A stretch of DNA of 64,000 nucleotides from Okeania sp. SIO1I7 (GTDB lineage Bacteria > Cyanobacteriota > Cyanobacteriia > Cyanobacteriales > Microcoleaceae): assembly GCA_010672585.1 (NCBI GenBank), contig JAAHGF010000002.1, positions 310,001-374,000 on the forward strand, in the 5' to 3' direction. The notes under the pieces are model-generated. The model was not told the DNA's origin. It did not search any database and saw only the letters and a program-made list of their open reading frames with translations. Below, in pieces: positions 26,675 to 35,582 of the stretch (position 1 is its first letter; every line of letters begins with the position of its first letter). The translations under genes were made by a program, and so were the position numbers.

Positions 26675-27508
26675 ATGCAAAAGTTATTGAATTTTTGTTA
26701 TGAAATAGAATTTTATATAAAAATTGCTATTAGTTGCACAATTTTTCAGCAGGTATTCTATTTTTTCTTAAAGAATACAAAGCTGAATTTTATAGCACAA
26801 ATCATCTTGTATTGGTGCATTGGTTCTATATCGTTTTATCTTCTTGGTATTCTCATCGAAAAAGGAATTAAGAGTAACGATATTTTGAGAGAAAAACTAA
26901 CCATAAGAGTAAATCAAGTAAAAAAACAACCATTTCCTTCGTTTACTCTAAAAGGAATTTTTATAGGAGAAATCAAAGCAATAATATCAGCATTAGTCAT
27001 TCTATCTCTCGCGACAGAGGTTGATAGAGGAAATAACTTAATGCTAAACTTTGGATGGTTCTTCATGAGAATAGCTGCTGCAGATTTCTGTTTTTATGTT
27101 TCCCATTGGCTATTTCACAGAAAATTCTTGCAGAAAATCCATCTCAAACATCATGAGTTTCGAGATACATCAAGCTTCGTAGCTGGGCATAAAAGCTTTT
27201 TAGAATATGTTATTGTCACCTTGACAGACCTTTTGCCGATTTTCATATTTGGATATGATATTACTCAACTTTGTGCATGGACTCTTATCGGTAATGCCTA
27301 TAATCTAGAAGGTCATAGTTCTTTATCAATATTTTTCATTCCGTCAGATTTTCACGATCTTCATCACACTTGTTTCAAAGGAAACTATGGAATTCAAGGA
27401 TTTTGGGATAGGATTTTTAAAACCCTTAATACTCCTACTAAAAAGCGGGGAATTATGTTTCCGATGAGTCTCCTTGAAGCCAATCTAAAAAGCGATCGCC
27501 ACTCGTAA
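26675..27508 (+). CDS. Fatty acid hydroxylase / sterol desaturase superfamily membrane enzyme
   Basis: A 277-residue integral membrane di-iron oxygenase-like protein. Hydrophobic segments lie at about 17-32, 40-62, 95-112 and 175-200. The histidine clusters that bind the two irons are present: HWLFH (144-148), HLKHH (156-160), GH at about 171, and FHDLHH near 228-233. Substrate unknown; relatives hydroxylate or desaturate lipids, sterols or carotenoids. The ATG at 26675 is 50 bases past the oxygenase remnant, so in an earlier intact locus it may have belonged to the same operon; that is speculation. It ends 66 bases before the DUF427 gene. Confidence 0.8.
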   Translation: MQKLLNFCYEIEFYIKIAISCTIFQQVFYFFLKNTKLNFIAQIILYWCIGSISFYLLGILIEKGIKSNDILREKLTIRVNQVKKQPFPSFTLKGIFIGEIKAIISALVILSLATEVDRGNNLMLNFGWFFMRIAAADFCFYVSHWLFHRKFLQKIHLKHHEFRDTSSFVAGHKSFLEYVIVTLTDLLPIFIFGYDITQLCAWTLIGNAYNLEGHSSLSIFFIPSDFHDLHHTCFKGNYGIQGFWDRIFKTLNTPTKKRGIMFPMSLLEANLKSDRHS

Positions 27509-27574
27509 ATAATGTGAATAATCTGAGTAAGTTTTAGGTACTTAAAAGTAATTCAATTGTATTTTATTTTGATT

Positions 27575-28072
27575 ATGATGAAACCAAATCCAATTCCACC
27601 CAAACCAGGTCAAGAATCAGTTTGGGATTATCCACGTCCAGCTATTTTACAAGATACAGATAAACATCTGAAAGTAATTTTTAATAATCTAGTTTTAGCA
27701 GAAACAAATAAAGCGAAAAGAGTCTTAGAAACTAGCCATCCTCCTTTTTATTACATCCCACCAGAAGATGTTAAAACAGAGTATTTAATCGAAAATTCCA
27801 GGAAAACTTTCTGTGAGTGGAAAGGTTACGCTTCCTATTATGATGTATCAGTAGGGGATAAATATGTAAGTAATGCAGTATGGCAATATTTGAATCCGAC
27901 TCCTAATTTTATCCCTATTGAAGGATACTATAGTTTTTATGCCACTTTGATGGATGCTTGCTATGTCAATGATGAGTTAGTCAAAGCTCAAGCAGGTGAT
28001 TTTTACGGAGGATGGATTACTTCTGATATTGTTGGACCTTTTAAAGGTGAACCAGGAACAAGATGGTGGTAA
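27575..28072 (+). CDS. DUF427 domain protein
   Basis: A 165-residue cytoplasmic protein of the DUF427 family, common in cyanobacteria, function not established. Family features seen: ESVWDYPRP near the start, LETSHPPFYYIPPEDV, CEWKGYASYYDV and the C-terminal GGWITSDIVGPFKG with PGTRWW. The longest frame begins at TTG 27557; the ATG at 27575 (MMKPNPIPPKPGQ) agrees better with the family N-terminus. It probably stands alone or follows the hydroxylase gene. Confidence 0.85.
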   Translation: MMKPNPIPPKPGQESVWDYPRPAILQDTDKHLKVIFNNLVLAETNKAKRVLETSHPPFYYIPPEDVKTEYLIENSRKTFCEWKGYASYYDVSVGDKYVSNAVWQYLNPTPNFIPIEGYYSFYATLMDACYVNDELVKAQAGDFYGGWITSDIVGPFKGEPGTRWW

Positions 28073-28090
28073 ATAATGAAAATATAAGTA

Positions 28091-28234
28091 ATATCATGTC
28101 CGGTAGCATCGGTCTTGTATAGTAAATAGGCAACAGGCAACAGCTCCGGAAAGCAACAGGCAAGAAAAAAACTTAAATTTCCTGTAGATATCCACGCTAA
28201 CTTTTACACAAACGCGCCCCAACGGACATGATAT
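28091..28234. repeat. ATATCATGTCCGG inverted-repeat element, full copy
   Basis: 144 bp with ends ATATCATGTCCGG and CGGACATGATAT (12 of 13 bases paired). The interior holds CAACAGGCAACAG short repeats. It is noncoding and MITE-like, and lies just after the DUF427 gene. Confidence 0.85.
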
Positions 28235-28244
28235 AATCTAAAAT

Positions 28245-28425
28245 TTAACTTCCCTGGCGGGAAGTCCCGCGCTCTCCGCAGATCGGGAGCGGAGGGATGG
28301 GAAAGCCAGGGCCTACAGTCGGATACCTCCACAAATAAAACCTTCCTATATCCTTGACAAGCTAGGAGGTATGCATGTTATTATCAACGTCAACACAGGG
28401 GGAGGACATCACCTCTGTTAAAACA
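28245..28425. repeat. IS-end sequence, reverse of 9906-10092
   Basis: Holds GGCGGGAAGTCCCGCG, AGCGGAGGGATGGGAAAGCC and GGGGGAGGACATCACCTCT, the reverse complement of the blocks at 9906-10092. The transposase belonging to it is not present. Confidence 0.6.
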
Positions 28426-28440
28426 GCGGTCATTTTTTTT

Positions 28441-28610
28441 CATTTCCGTAGGAAATGCTTACCTCTATCTTTAAGAACAGTGTTTAAATTAACAACTTAC
28501 TTTAAGTTAAGGATAAGGGAGGCAATTTTTGTAGTAAGACAGTTAATAAAGCTTTTACCCTAAACTAAAAGCAATAGCTGATAGCTGACAGCTGAATGCT
28601 GAATGCTTAC
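28441..28610. repeat. GTAAGCATTC-family element, reversed
   Basis: The reversed arrangement of the 21162 and 62758 copies: TAAGAACAGTGTTTAAATTAA, an AGTAAGACAGTTAATAAAGC block, then AGCTGATAGCTGACAGCTGA and the terminal GAATGCTTAC. The left end is a short palindrome, CATTTCCGTAGGAAATG. Confidence 0.6.
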
Positions 28611-28641
28611 TTTATACTTGGATTATAGAACAAAAATTATA

Positions 28642-28911
28642 GTGCTATTGAACCTATTGTCTCAAATATTAAAAGGTGATATCCAACGAGTTATAGTTGC
28701 TCATAAGGATAGATTAGCGCTTATTTGGATTTGATTTATTCAATTGGTTTTGTGAACAAAATAATTGTGAGTTGATAGTTTTAAATAGTAAAGATTTATC
28801 TCCGTGATGTCCGAAATGGTTGAGGATATATTGGCGATATTACATTAGCTTTTCTAGCAGACTTTATGGCCTGAGGAAATACAGCCGTCAAATCAAAAAA
28901 GACCTAGAAAT
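28642..28911 (+). pseudogene. IS607-type TnpA serine recombinase, degenerate
   Basis: C-terminal part of an IS607-family serine recombinase, spread over three frames: GDIQRVIVAHKDRLA, then, after one shift, RFGFDLFNWFCEQNN and ELIVLNSKDLSP, then EMVEDILAIL, and, after another shift, FSSRLYGLRKYSRQIKKD. These are the conserved VAHKDRLARFGF and RLYGLRKY blocks of the family. The N-terminal catalytic serine region is absent. It cannot mobilise the element. Confidence 0.8.
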
Positions 28912-29997
28912 ATGTACAAGTCAATCAGAACAAAACTGAAACTTAATAACAAACAGAAAACTTTGTTGGCTCAACACGCAGGTTATACAAGATGGTGTTA
29001 TAACTGGGCCCTAAGTCTATGGAATCAGGCATATAAAGATGGTTACAAACCTAACGCCCGTAAGCTTAGAGAAGTTTTTACTAATCATACAAAACCTCTT
29101 TATCCTTGGATGAAAAACTTGTCATCTAGGGTTTATCAATACGCTTTCCTGAACTTAGGTGAAGCATTTAAGAGATTTTTTAAAGGATTAGGAAAATACC
29201 CAAAGTTTAAAAAGAAAGGTAGGTCTGGTTCTTTTACAATAGATAATTGTGGAAAACCAATAGAATTAAATGGATGGAGTCACAAATTACCTTTTATTGG
29301 TGTTGTCAAAACTTATGAACCGATTGAAGCAACAACTAAAAAAATAACTATTAGTAGACAAGCAGGTGATTGGTATCTGAGCTGTAGCTATGAATTTCAC
29401 GCCATAGCTACACCCAAAAAAACTGATGTAGTGGGTGTAGATTTAGGTGTAAAAACCTTAGCGACTTTAAGTGATGGAAAAGTCTTTAAAAGTGTGAGGT
29501 CGTATCATAAATTTGAAGCTAAGTTGTGTAGGCTGCAATACCTAAATCGTCATAAAGAGGTGGGTTCTGCTAACTGGAAAAAAGCACAACTGAAGATAGC
29601 CAAGTTGCATAGAAAAGTAGCAAACATCCGTCAAGATGCACTTCATAAACTGACAACATACTTAGCCAAAAACCACGGCAGTGTTGTCATAGAAGATTTG
29701 AATGTGAGGGGAATGTTAGCTAACCACAAGCTAGCGAAATCAATAGCCGACCAAGGTTTTTATGAGTTCAGGCGACAGCTAGAATACAAGTGTGAATGGT
29801 ACGGTTCAGAGTTAGTAATAGTTGACAGGTTTTTTCCATCATCAAAAACCTGCTCAAACTGCGGTCACGTTCAAGATATGCCCTTGCATCTGAGAACTTA
29901 TGACTGCCCAGATTGCGGGTTGTCAATAGATAGAGATTTAAACGCAAGCATAAATTTAAGAAATGCGGTCGGCTCGGTCGTCAATGCCTGTGGATGA
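28912..29997 (+). CDS. tnpB: TnpB-family RNA-guided nuclease of an IS607-type element
   Basis: A 361-residue TnpB. TnpB proteins are guided by an omega RNA from the element's right end and cut DNA next to a short TAM. All catalytic parts are intact: RuvC D177 (GVDLGVKTLA), E261 (IEDLNVRGM) and D342 (DRDLNAS), and a four-cysteine zinc finger C314/C317/C332/C335. It starts at the ATG overlapping the end of the decayed serine-recombinase gene, as in IS607 elements. The C-terminus ends NACG; the following bases read on in another frame, so the tail may have lost a few residues by frameshift. It probably encodes an active nuclease on an element that can no longer move. Confidence 0.9.
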   Translation: MYKSIRTKLKLNNKQKTLLAQHAGYTRWCYNWALSLWNQAYKDGYKPNARKLREVFTNHTKPLYPWMKNLSSRVYQYAFLNLGEAFKRFFKGLGKYPKFKKKGRSGSFTIDNCGKPIELNGWSHKLPFIGVVKTYEPIEATTKKITISRQAGDWYLSCSYEFHAIATPKKTDVVGVDLGVKTLATLSDGKVFKSVRSYHKFEAKLCRLQYLNRHKEVGSANWKKAQLKIAKLHRKVANIRQDALHKLTTYLAKNHGSVVIEDLNVRGMLANHKLAKSIADQGFYEFRRQLEYKCEWYGSELVIVDRFFPSSKTCSNCGHVQDMPLHLRTYDCPDCGLSIDRDLNASINLRNAVGSVVNACG

Positions 29998-30039
29998 GAA
30001 ACCGCCAACGGCCTCAGTAGAAGCAGGAAGTAAACATTA

Positions 30040-30203
30040 AAATATCACTTTTTATGACGTTTTATATCGGTTTTATAGAGCAGCTCATTTGTGGATTGAG
30101 ACATATCATCCGGTGCAGTTTGTGGATACTCAGTTTAAACCTTTGGCTGCTAGGCAACCTTACAAAAATATCAAGGGTAAATTACAAAAAAAAGCAGTTT
30201 CTT
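30040..30203 (+). pseudogene. Unidentified coding remnant beside the IS607 element
   Basis: One frame reads FYDVLYRFYRAAHLWIETYH, then PVQFVDTQFKPLAARQP and ends KKAVS with TAA at 30201-30203. The residue pattern looks like real protein, but there is no start codon and no family is recognised. It may be the 3' part of a host gene cut by the IS607 element. Confidence 0.35.
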
Positions 30204-30215
30204 AAGTCAATTTTT

Positions 30216-30818
30216 TTAAGCGGTTAATACTTGTTCTGCTGTTAAAGATAATTCTGGAAATGTGGGTGATGTAATTTGTTCAGCACCTCTAAATTGAGTT
30301 TGTCTATACTTAGCATTTTTATCCAGATAAAAAACAAAGACAGTTGGAACTTTAGGATTTCCTAAATATGCTCTTGAGGCAATAGCTAAATAATCTACAA
30401 TCCAGTATTCAGTAATTCCTAAACGTTGATATTCATCTAATTTATCTACATAGTCATCTTCCCAGTTTGTAGAAGTTACTTCTACTGCTAATTGAATCGG
30501 TATTTCTAAGGCATTATAATCAGAACGATTGGAACGCCAAATAGTTCGATCTATTACACTAACATCAGGATTTCTTCCTTGTTCTACCCCGTCTTTTCTT
30601 AATGTTTTGATGACTGCTGTATTGGTGACAACCAAATTTTGATTAAGTCTTCTAATTTCATCATTAAAGGAAAATAAAAGGAAGTTAGCTACATCATCAT
30701 GGTTTCGGGTTGCTCTCACTTCTACAATTTCTCGATTCACAAATTCATAAATACCTTTTTCAGGACATTTTTCTAAGAAGTTATCAAAAGTTAGTTTTTG
30801 TGTTTGTGCTGTGGTCAT
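30216..30818 (-). CDS. Uma2 family (DUF820) putative endonuclease
   Basis: A 200-residue PD-(D/E)XK-fold protein of the Uma2/DUF820 family, present in many copies in cyanobacteria with no proven role. Seen: GIYEFVNREIVE, PDVSVIDR (the catalytic Asp region), LAVEVTSTNWEDDY (the E-x-K-like strand, here EVT) and YQRLGITEYWIVDY. Family length is normal, the ATG is at 30818, and no partner gene is evident. It lies 56 bases downstream of the GrpE-like gene on the same strand. Confidence 0.88.
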   Translation of the reverse strand: MTTAQTQKLTFDNFLEKCPEKGIYEFVNREIVEVRATRNHDDVANFLLFSFNDEIRRLNQNLVVTNTAVIKTLRKDGVEQGRNPDVSVIDRTIWRSNRSDYNALEIPIQLAVEVTSTNWEDDYVDKLDEYQRLGITEYWIVDYLAIASRAYLGNPKVPTVFVFYLDKNAKYRQTQFRGAEQITSPTFPELSLTAEQVLTA

Positions 30819-30874
30819 TTCAGTTATCAGTTATTAGTGTTAGTTTGTAAGTCCTGATTAATCTTGAAAGGGTG

Positions 30875-32044
30875 TTATGATTCAGGAGAAACTTCTTCTT
30901 CAGGTTCAGTAAAGACAAAAGCTTTGAGTGATTCACCAATAATACGGTCGTTTACACAGTACCCCGGATAAGTTGTATAAATAATCTTTCCATTGGGTTC
31001 ACAACCAGCAACAGGTTGATGCTTTTCGGAATTAAAGGCATCTCCTTGGTTAGCAATCAAGAAATGACCGGGAGGGTCGTCATTAACAATTTCTTTTACT
31101 AAGTTTAATCCTTTTTCTACTAAGTTCTTTAAATTTGTGGGAATAGGTTCTGGAATTTTAGCTGTTTCTGGAATTTGTAAATCAGTTAAGATGGAATTTG
31201 TAAAGTTTTCGACAACTTGAGGAAAATTATCTTTTTCTATGAAATTATCGGCAGTAAAACATTGACTTCCTTTGTCAAATATGTGTTGAGAAAATACAGA
31301 TTTAATTTTGGCAATCTCTCGTTTACGGTGAGGTTTTAAATCTGAATTTGTTTTAGATAAATGATTGAATATTTTATTGCCAATATCTGTGATTTCTTGA
31401 GTATTAAGTTGGGTAAATTCCTGAGTTAATACATCTCTTTGACGACGTGAGTCATTAGAAGTAATTGTGCTACTTTTGTCGCGATCGCGAGTACTTAACT
31501 TGCTTAAAAGAGAACTCTTCGATTCACGAAGTTCTTGATTTTCCTTCTCAAGTTTATCTATTCGTGTTTGAAGTTGAATAACTTTGTTTTGGTTTTCCTG
31601 TTCCAGCTTGTAAACTTTGTTTTTTAGTTCTTGATTTTCTGTTATTAAGAAGTTATTGTTTTGACTCCAAGCATAATTGTTATTATTTAGAGAACGGTTT
31701 TTTGCCTCCAATTTTTCATTTTTGCTTTGCAAATTTACAATGTGGTTGTAGATATCCCAAAAAGTTTCCAGAATAGTTTTCGGATTTTTAATTGCATTTT
31801 GAAGAGCATTAATTTCTTCTTTTTCTTGTTTATATTTTGTGGGATTAATATGGTTCTGAGAGTTAATACGAAAAATCTGTAATAACCAATTAAAACAATT
31901 ATTACCATGCTCCATTTTAAATCCACTCAACCAATTTTCCCAGTTTTCAGAATTATCATTTTGGTTCTCCTGTCCTATAGTGCTATAGTTTTTGTTTGAA
32001 TATAGTTGATTTTGGTTTTGACTTCCTTGTGGCAAATATTTCAT
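30875..32044 (-). CDS. Coiled-coil protein with GrpE-like C-terminal wing
   Basis: A 389-residue protein: low-complexity Asn/Gln-rich start (1-70), long coiled coil (about 95-185), helical middle (205-290), and a C-terminal domain (about 325-380; FNSEKHQPVAGCEPNGKI, then YPGYCVNDRIIG) resembling the beta-wing of the nucleotide-exchange factor GrpE. The parallel is the GrpE pattern of H-x-x-V, glycine and PGY..DRI. It lies 32 bases downstream of an Hsp70-like gene, supporting a role as that chaperone's exchange factor. The Hsp70 partner is broken here. Assignment is moderate; it is not the housekeeping grpE. Confidence 0.65.
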   Translation of the reverse strand: MKYLPQGSQNQNQLYSNKNYSTIGQENQNDNSENWENWLSGFKMEHGNNCFNWLLQIFRINSQNHINPTKYKQEKEEINALQNAIKNPKTILETFWDIYNHIVNLQSKNEKLEAKNRSLNNNNYAWSQNNNFLITENQELKNKVYKLEQENQNKVIQLQTRIDKLEKENQELRESKSSLLSKLSTRDRDKSSTITSNDSRRQRDVLTQEFTQLNTQEITDIGNKIFNHLSKTNSDLKPHRKREIAKIKSVFSQHIFDKGSQCFTADNFIEKDNFPQVVENFTNSILTDLQIPETAKIPEPIPTNLKNLVEKGLNLVKEIVNDDPPGHFLIANQGDAFNSEKHQPVAGCEPNGKIIYTTYPGYCVNDRIIGESLKAFVFTEPEEEVSPES

Positions 32045-32076
32045 ATTAACTAATCTCCTGCAAATTTATATGTGAA

Positions 32077-33100
32077 TTAATAACCAGATGAAAAGCGAAT
32101 AGAAGTTTTGTATTCGTTACCTGATGTTTTATCTATTGCTTTCACCCTAATTTCTGTCTGCCCAAAATAAAATGTCACTTCTACTCTCCTGTCAAGACCT
32201 CCTGTAGTGAATGGCATTTCGACTAACAATTCACCAAGCGTTGTAACATCAGATTCATCAGTATAATAAACATCTTCTTTGGGTGTCGAGAAAAAAGCAA
32301 AGTTCATACCTTTTTGGTTACGATCAGTAGGTTGAAATTCAGTAGTAATTTCCGCATCTACAGGTACTCTTTGTCCAACGCGAACTAGAGTGCCAAACCA
32401 ATCCATACATAAGTATTCGTTGAGGTCTTCTGCCCAAAACTTTTTACTTTCAGGATGAAATTCTGGTATAAAAGTTGGTGTTAGACTTACTCCATAGGTT
32501 AATCGACTGCACCTTGCACGGATGACGGCAGGGTTTACGCCGAAAGATGCAGCACCCTTCAAAATCGCAACACCTGGACGTGGGGGCTTAACAATTTTCT
32601 TGACCCTGTTTTCAAACTCTTTTTCAATTCGCTACCGGAGTACAGGAGAAGTCGAAAACCCACCTACAAGAAAGATAATATTAATTTCTTCATCTTTTAA
32701 AGTTTTAAATTGGTTTTTAACTGTTGAGACTAAAGCATCTAAAGTTGGACGGAAAATATTTTCCATTGTCTGGCGACTCAGATAGATATTCTCATCGTCC
32801 CCATTTTGTTCATCAGCTAGCTGTTCCAAGATTTCTGGCTTACGCTTAGATATAAAATTGTAAAATCTTGTTGGAATGTTAAAGTAAATCACATCACCGC
32901 TGGTTTCTGGATCGAAGTTGCACTTTGTTCGTTCCCACTCCTCCATCATATTCAAATAACCTACAGGTTCTCGATCATGGAAAAGCTCAACCATTTCATT
33001 AGAGAGTTTTTCTGTCAAATATTGTTGAAAGCTTTGATCTACATACATAGAGCCAAAAGGACCACCCGTTCCAGGAGCTACCTCACACCCGTTAAAAAAT
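32077..33100 (-). pseudogene. Hsp70-like chaperone, N-terminus deleted and interrupted by amber codon
   Basis: One frame runs from about 33100 (CEVAPGTGGPFGSMYVDQ) to 33049, through the open part 33048-32635 (ending IFLVGGFSTSPVLR, the actin-like ATPase motif), meets TAG at 32632-32634, and continues in the same frame as RIEKEFENRVKKIVKPPRP, KGAASFGVNPAVI and the substrate-domain-like rest to 32077. Relatives have Gln at the stop position, so CAG to TAG is the likely change. The first, nucleotide-binding half of the protein (with DFGTT) is missing, replaced by the end of the coiled-coil gene. Confidence 0.8.
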
Positions 33101-33902
33101 CTACTTTCCTACCACTTTGTTTATATTTTTCGAGGAAAGCTCTTAACCGTCTATTTAATCCTTGCTCAATATCAGGAAAAGTATTAGGTGAACTATTTGC
33201 ACCAGCACCAGCACGGTCATATTTAAGAATAGGTGGAACAAATAAAATGAGTAAATTATCAGATTTTACAATTTCCTTAATTTGTTCATCATCTAGAGTA
33301 AGAGGCCAATTATTAAATCGGCGTTGTTGACGAATGACCGTAAGATTATTTTGCAAGTCAATAGCTTTTAATTCTCTGGCTAATGTCGCATCAATTTCTT
33401 TTAGCTGAAGTTGTAAATCTTTTTGTTTTTCCTGTAAAAATATTTGTAATTTAGCACGAAAAATTTCTAATTGATAAGCATTTTCCCGATTTAACTTTCC
33501 TTCCTGAGCTTGAAATTCTCTATTTAATCTTGCTAACTCAGCTTGTAATTCCCGATTTAACTTTCCCTCCTGAGGTTGAAATTCTCTATTTAATCTTGCT
33601 AACTCAGTTTGTAATTGACGATTTAATTTGCCTTCCTGAGCTTGAAACTGTCTATTAAGTTCACCTTGCTCATACTGAAATTCAAAATTCCTCTGTTGCA
33701 GAACAGCTTGTAACTGCATTTGAGCAGCCTGGGTTTGTTGTTGAATACTATCTCTTTTTTCATAATATTCAATTAAATTCTCATTATTTATTCGCATAGT
33801 TTCTGATGACATTCTTGCAGACTTAGTTCCCCAAAAAATATCGCTCACCCCCTCCGCTAAATGTTCAAACCAGTTTTTTTTCTTAGGTAAAAATTTTGCC
33901 AT
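33078..33902 (-). CDS. Coiled-coil repeat protein, C-terminus lost by deletion
   Basis: A 274-residue protein. Residues about 45-175 are one long coiled coil with near-exact repeats of about 22 residues (EGKLNREL..ELARLNREFQ, three times). A globular part with DEQIKEIVKSDNLLILFVPP follows, and the frame ends abruptly in DFLTGVR by running into Hsp70-like sequence in another frame. Larger intact relatives are expected in related genomes. The repeats suggest a filament- or scaffold-forming protein; function unknown. Same strand and order as the Hsp70-like and GrpE-like genes. ATG at 33902. Confidence 0.6.
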   Translation of the reverse strand: MAKFLPKKKNWFEHLAEGVSDIFWGTKSARMSSETMRINNENLIEYYEKRDSIQQQTQAAQMQLQAVLQQRNFEFQYEQGELNRQFQAQEGKLNRQLQTELARLNREFQPQEGKLNRELQAELARLNREFQAQEGKLNRENAYQLEIFRAKLQIFLQEKQKDLQLQLKEIDATLARELKAIDLQNNLTVIRQQRRFNNWPLTLDDEQIKEIVKSDNLLILFVPPILKYDRAGAGANSSPNTFPDIEQGLNRRLRAFLEKYKQSGRKVDFLTGVR

Positions 33903-34462
33903 TTGTGGTACTTACATCTACTGTACTAAATCATTAGACTTGTCGCTTTATAACTTCAAAAATCCCCAAAAACCTTGTTCTATAACGATTGTAGCTATTG
34001 GCGACTAAAAAGCCTTGGAGTTATTGCTCTGTCTAGGTTGGAGCGATTTTTTCCCTCTATTTAGCGACAAGTCTATTATATAAAAAAAATATTTGATCTT
34101 CTTCCCATGACTTAAGTTATAGCAGTCGCCATTACTGTATTTAACTTATAAAATATCTGCAAACTTGGGAATATCAATAATCAAACTTCTTCCAACTTCC
34201 CTTCTTCCCTTTTCCTTCTGCTATATTCTATCTTTGAGCCTAGAAATAGAAATTGGCACAAACTTTGATTTATCTAGCTCTTAACCCAGAATTATCTCTC
34301 CATTTTAGATATTATATTAGTGTGAAAATTCCTTATAGTGTACTATGTCATCTGAATGTCAGTTGTATTTAATTCCGAAGCTATTAGAAATATAGTTCTA
34401 GAATTAGAGATAAAGAAAACAAGTATAAATTGCTAATATTAATATAAGGCCAAAAAACTACT
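33903..34462. other. Divergent promoter region with a MITE
   Basis: Separates the minus-strand coiled-coil/Hsp70/GrpE genes from the plus-strand vWA/PP2C genes. It contains the GACTTGTCGC element (33937-34073) and a CTTCCCTTCTTCCC tract (about 34190-34215); the rest is AT-rich and should hold both promoters. Confidence 0.6.
33937..34073. repeat. 137-bp GACTTGTCGC inverted-repeat element, copy 1
   Basis: Perfect 11-bp terminal inverted repeats GACTTGTCGCT and AGCGACAAGTC, flanked by TA on both sides (33935-33936 and 34074-34075). It is identical to 43700-43836 except for one base. TA flanks fit an IS630/Tc1-mariner-type target choice. Confidence 0.92.
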
Positions 34463-35125
34463 ATGAGACTTGATGAAGCAGTAGAATTTGCAGAAAACCC
34501 TGAACCCCGCTGTCCTTGTGTCCTGCTATTGGACACCTCCGCATCAATGACAGGCACACCTATTCAAGCTTTGAATGAGGGACTAGAAACTTTTAGAGAT
34601 AATTTAATTACTGATGACTTAGCTAAAAAACGAGTAGAGGTGGCAATTATTTCCTTTGACAACCAAATAAAAATTGTGCAAGATTTTATCACTGCAGACC
34701 AATTTGAAAACCCGGTATTAACAGCTCAAGGACAAACTTATATGGGTACAGCTATTAACAAAGCGCTGGATATGATTGCAGCTCGGAAGTTAGAATATCG
34801 GAATAATGGCATAACTTACTATCGACCTTGGATTTTTTTGATTACTGATGGCGAACCTCAAGGTGAATCAGAAAAAGTTGTTAAGGAAGCGGCAGAACGT
34901 ATTAGAGAAGAAGAAGATAACAAACACGTTGCCTTTTTTGCAGTAGGTGTAGAAGGGGCAAATATGGATAAGCTTGGAGAAATTGTTCTGAGAACACCGC
35001 TAAAACTTAGAGGACTTGACTTTCGAGAAATGTTTATTTGGTTATCTGCAAGTATGCAGCAGGTTTCCCACTCTAAAGTTGACGAACAAGTGGCCCTGCC
35101 TCCCCCTGGATGGGGAACAGTTTAA
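34463..35125 (+). CDS. TerY-type von Willebrand factor A protein
   Basis: A 220-residue cytoplasmic vWA-domain protein of the TerY class, which pairs with PP2C phosphatases and kinases in tellurite/metal-stress-type signalling. The MIDAS metal site is complete: DTSAS (24-28), the threonine in TYMGTAI and the aspartate in ITDGEPQG. The C-terminus FREMFIWLSASMQQVS is diagnostic for this class. Complete length. A PP2C gene lies downstream on the same strand, separated by 457 bases of repeats, so the ancestral pair has been pushed apart. The kinase/OB-fold third member of the known TerY-P triad is not seen. Confidence 0.88.
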   Translation: MRLDEAVEFAENPEPRCPCVLLLDTSASMTGTPIQALNEGLETFRDNLITDDLAKKRVEVAIISFDNQIKIVQDFITADQFENPVLTAQGQTYMGTAINKALDMIAARKLEYRNNGITYYRPWIFLITDGEPQGESEKVVKEAAERIREEEDNKHVAFFAVGVEGANMDKLGEIVLRTPLKLRGLDFREMFIWLSASMQQVSHSKVDEQVALPPPGWGTV

Positions 35126-35582
35126 AGAAGCACTTCAGCGGTCAGCGGTCAGCAGTCAGCAGATTTTTACTGATAAATTGTGGTATAAAGTCTCCCCTTT
35201 TCAGGGGATAAAAAAAAGAGAATTCCGTATTTTTTTGCCTCCTTATTGCAGAGGTACTGATAACTGATAACTGAAATGACCCAGAGCGTCAACGAAGTCA
35301 GAAGTCAGATAGGGGAGCCGTCGGATTGGCGACGTACAGAAGTTAACCCACCCCTAACCCCTCCCAGGAGGGGAGGGGAAGTAGGGGATGCGTGAGCAAC
35401 TCTCCAAAAATATTGCGCCTTAAAAGACGGGGTTTTAGACCCATGTTATTTTGATAAATGCTGAAGCGCTGATAGCAAATTAATTATAGAAGAAGGTGTG
35501 AGAGCAATTATTACCTAAAGTAGATAGTACAACACCTATATCTTGCACAAATGAAATAAGGAAAGTTACCAAAAGTTAGGTT
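35126..35582. repeat. Repeat-filled gap between vWA and PP2C genes
   Basis: Holds AGCGGTCAGC units (35137-35160), a GATAACT block (35258-35274), CCCACCCCTAACCCCTCCC (35348-35366) and a two-stem repeat at 35393-35457 (GCGCCTTAAAAGACGGGG and GGGTTTTAGACCC). Confidence 0.7.
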
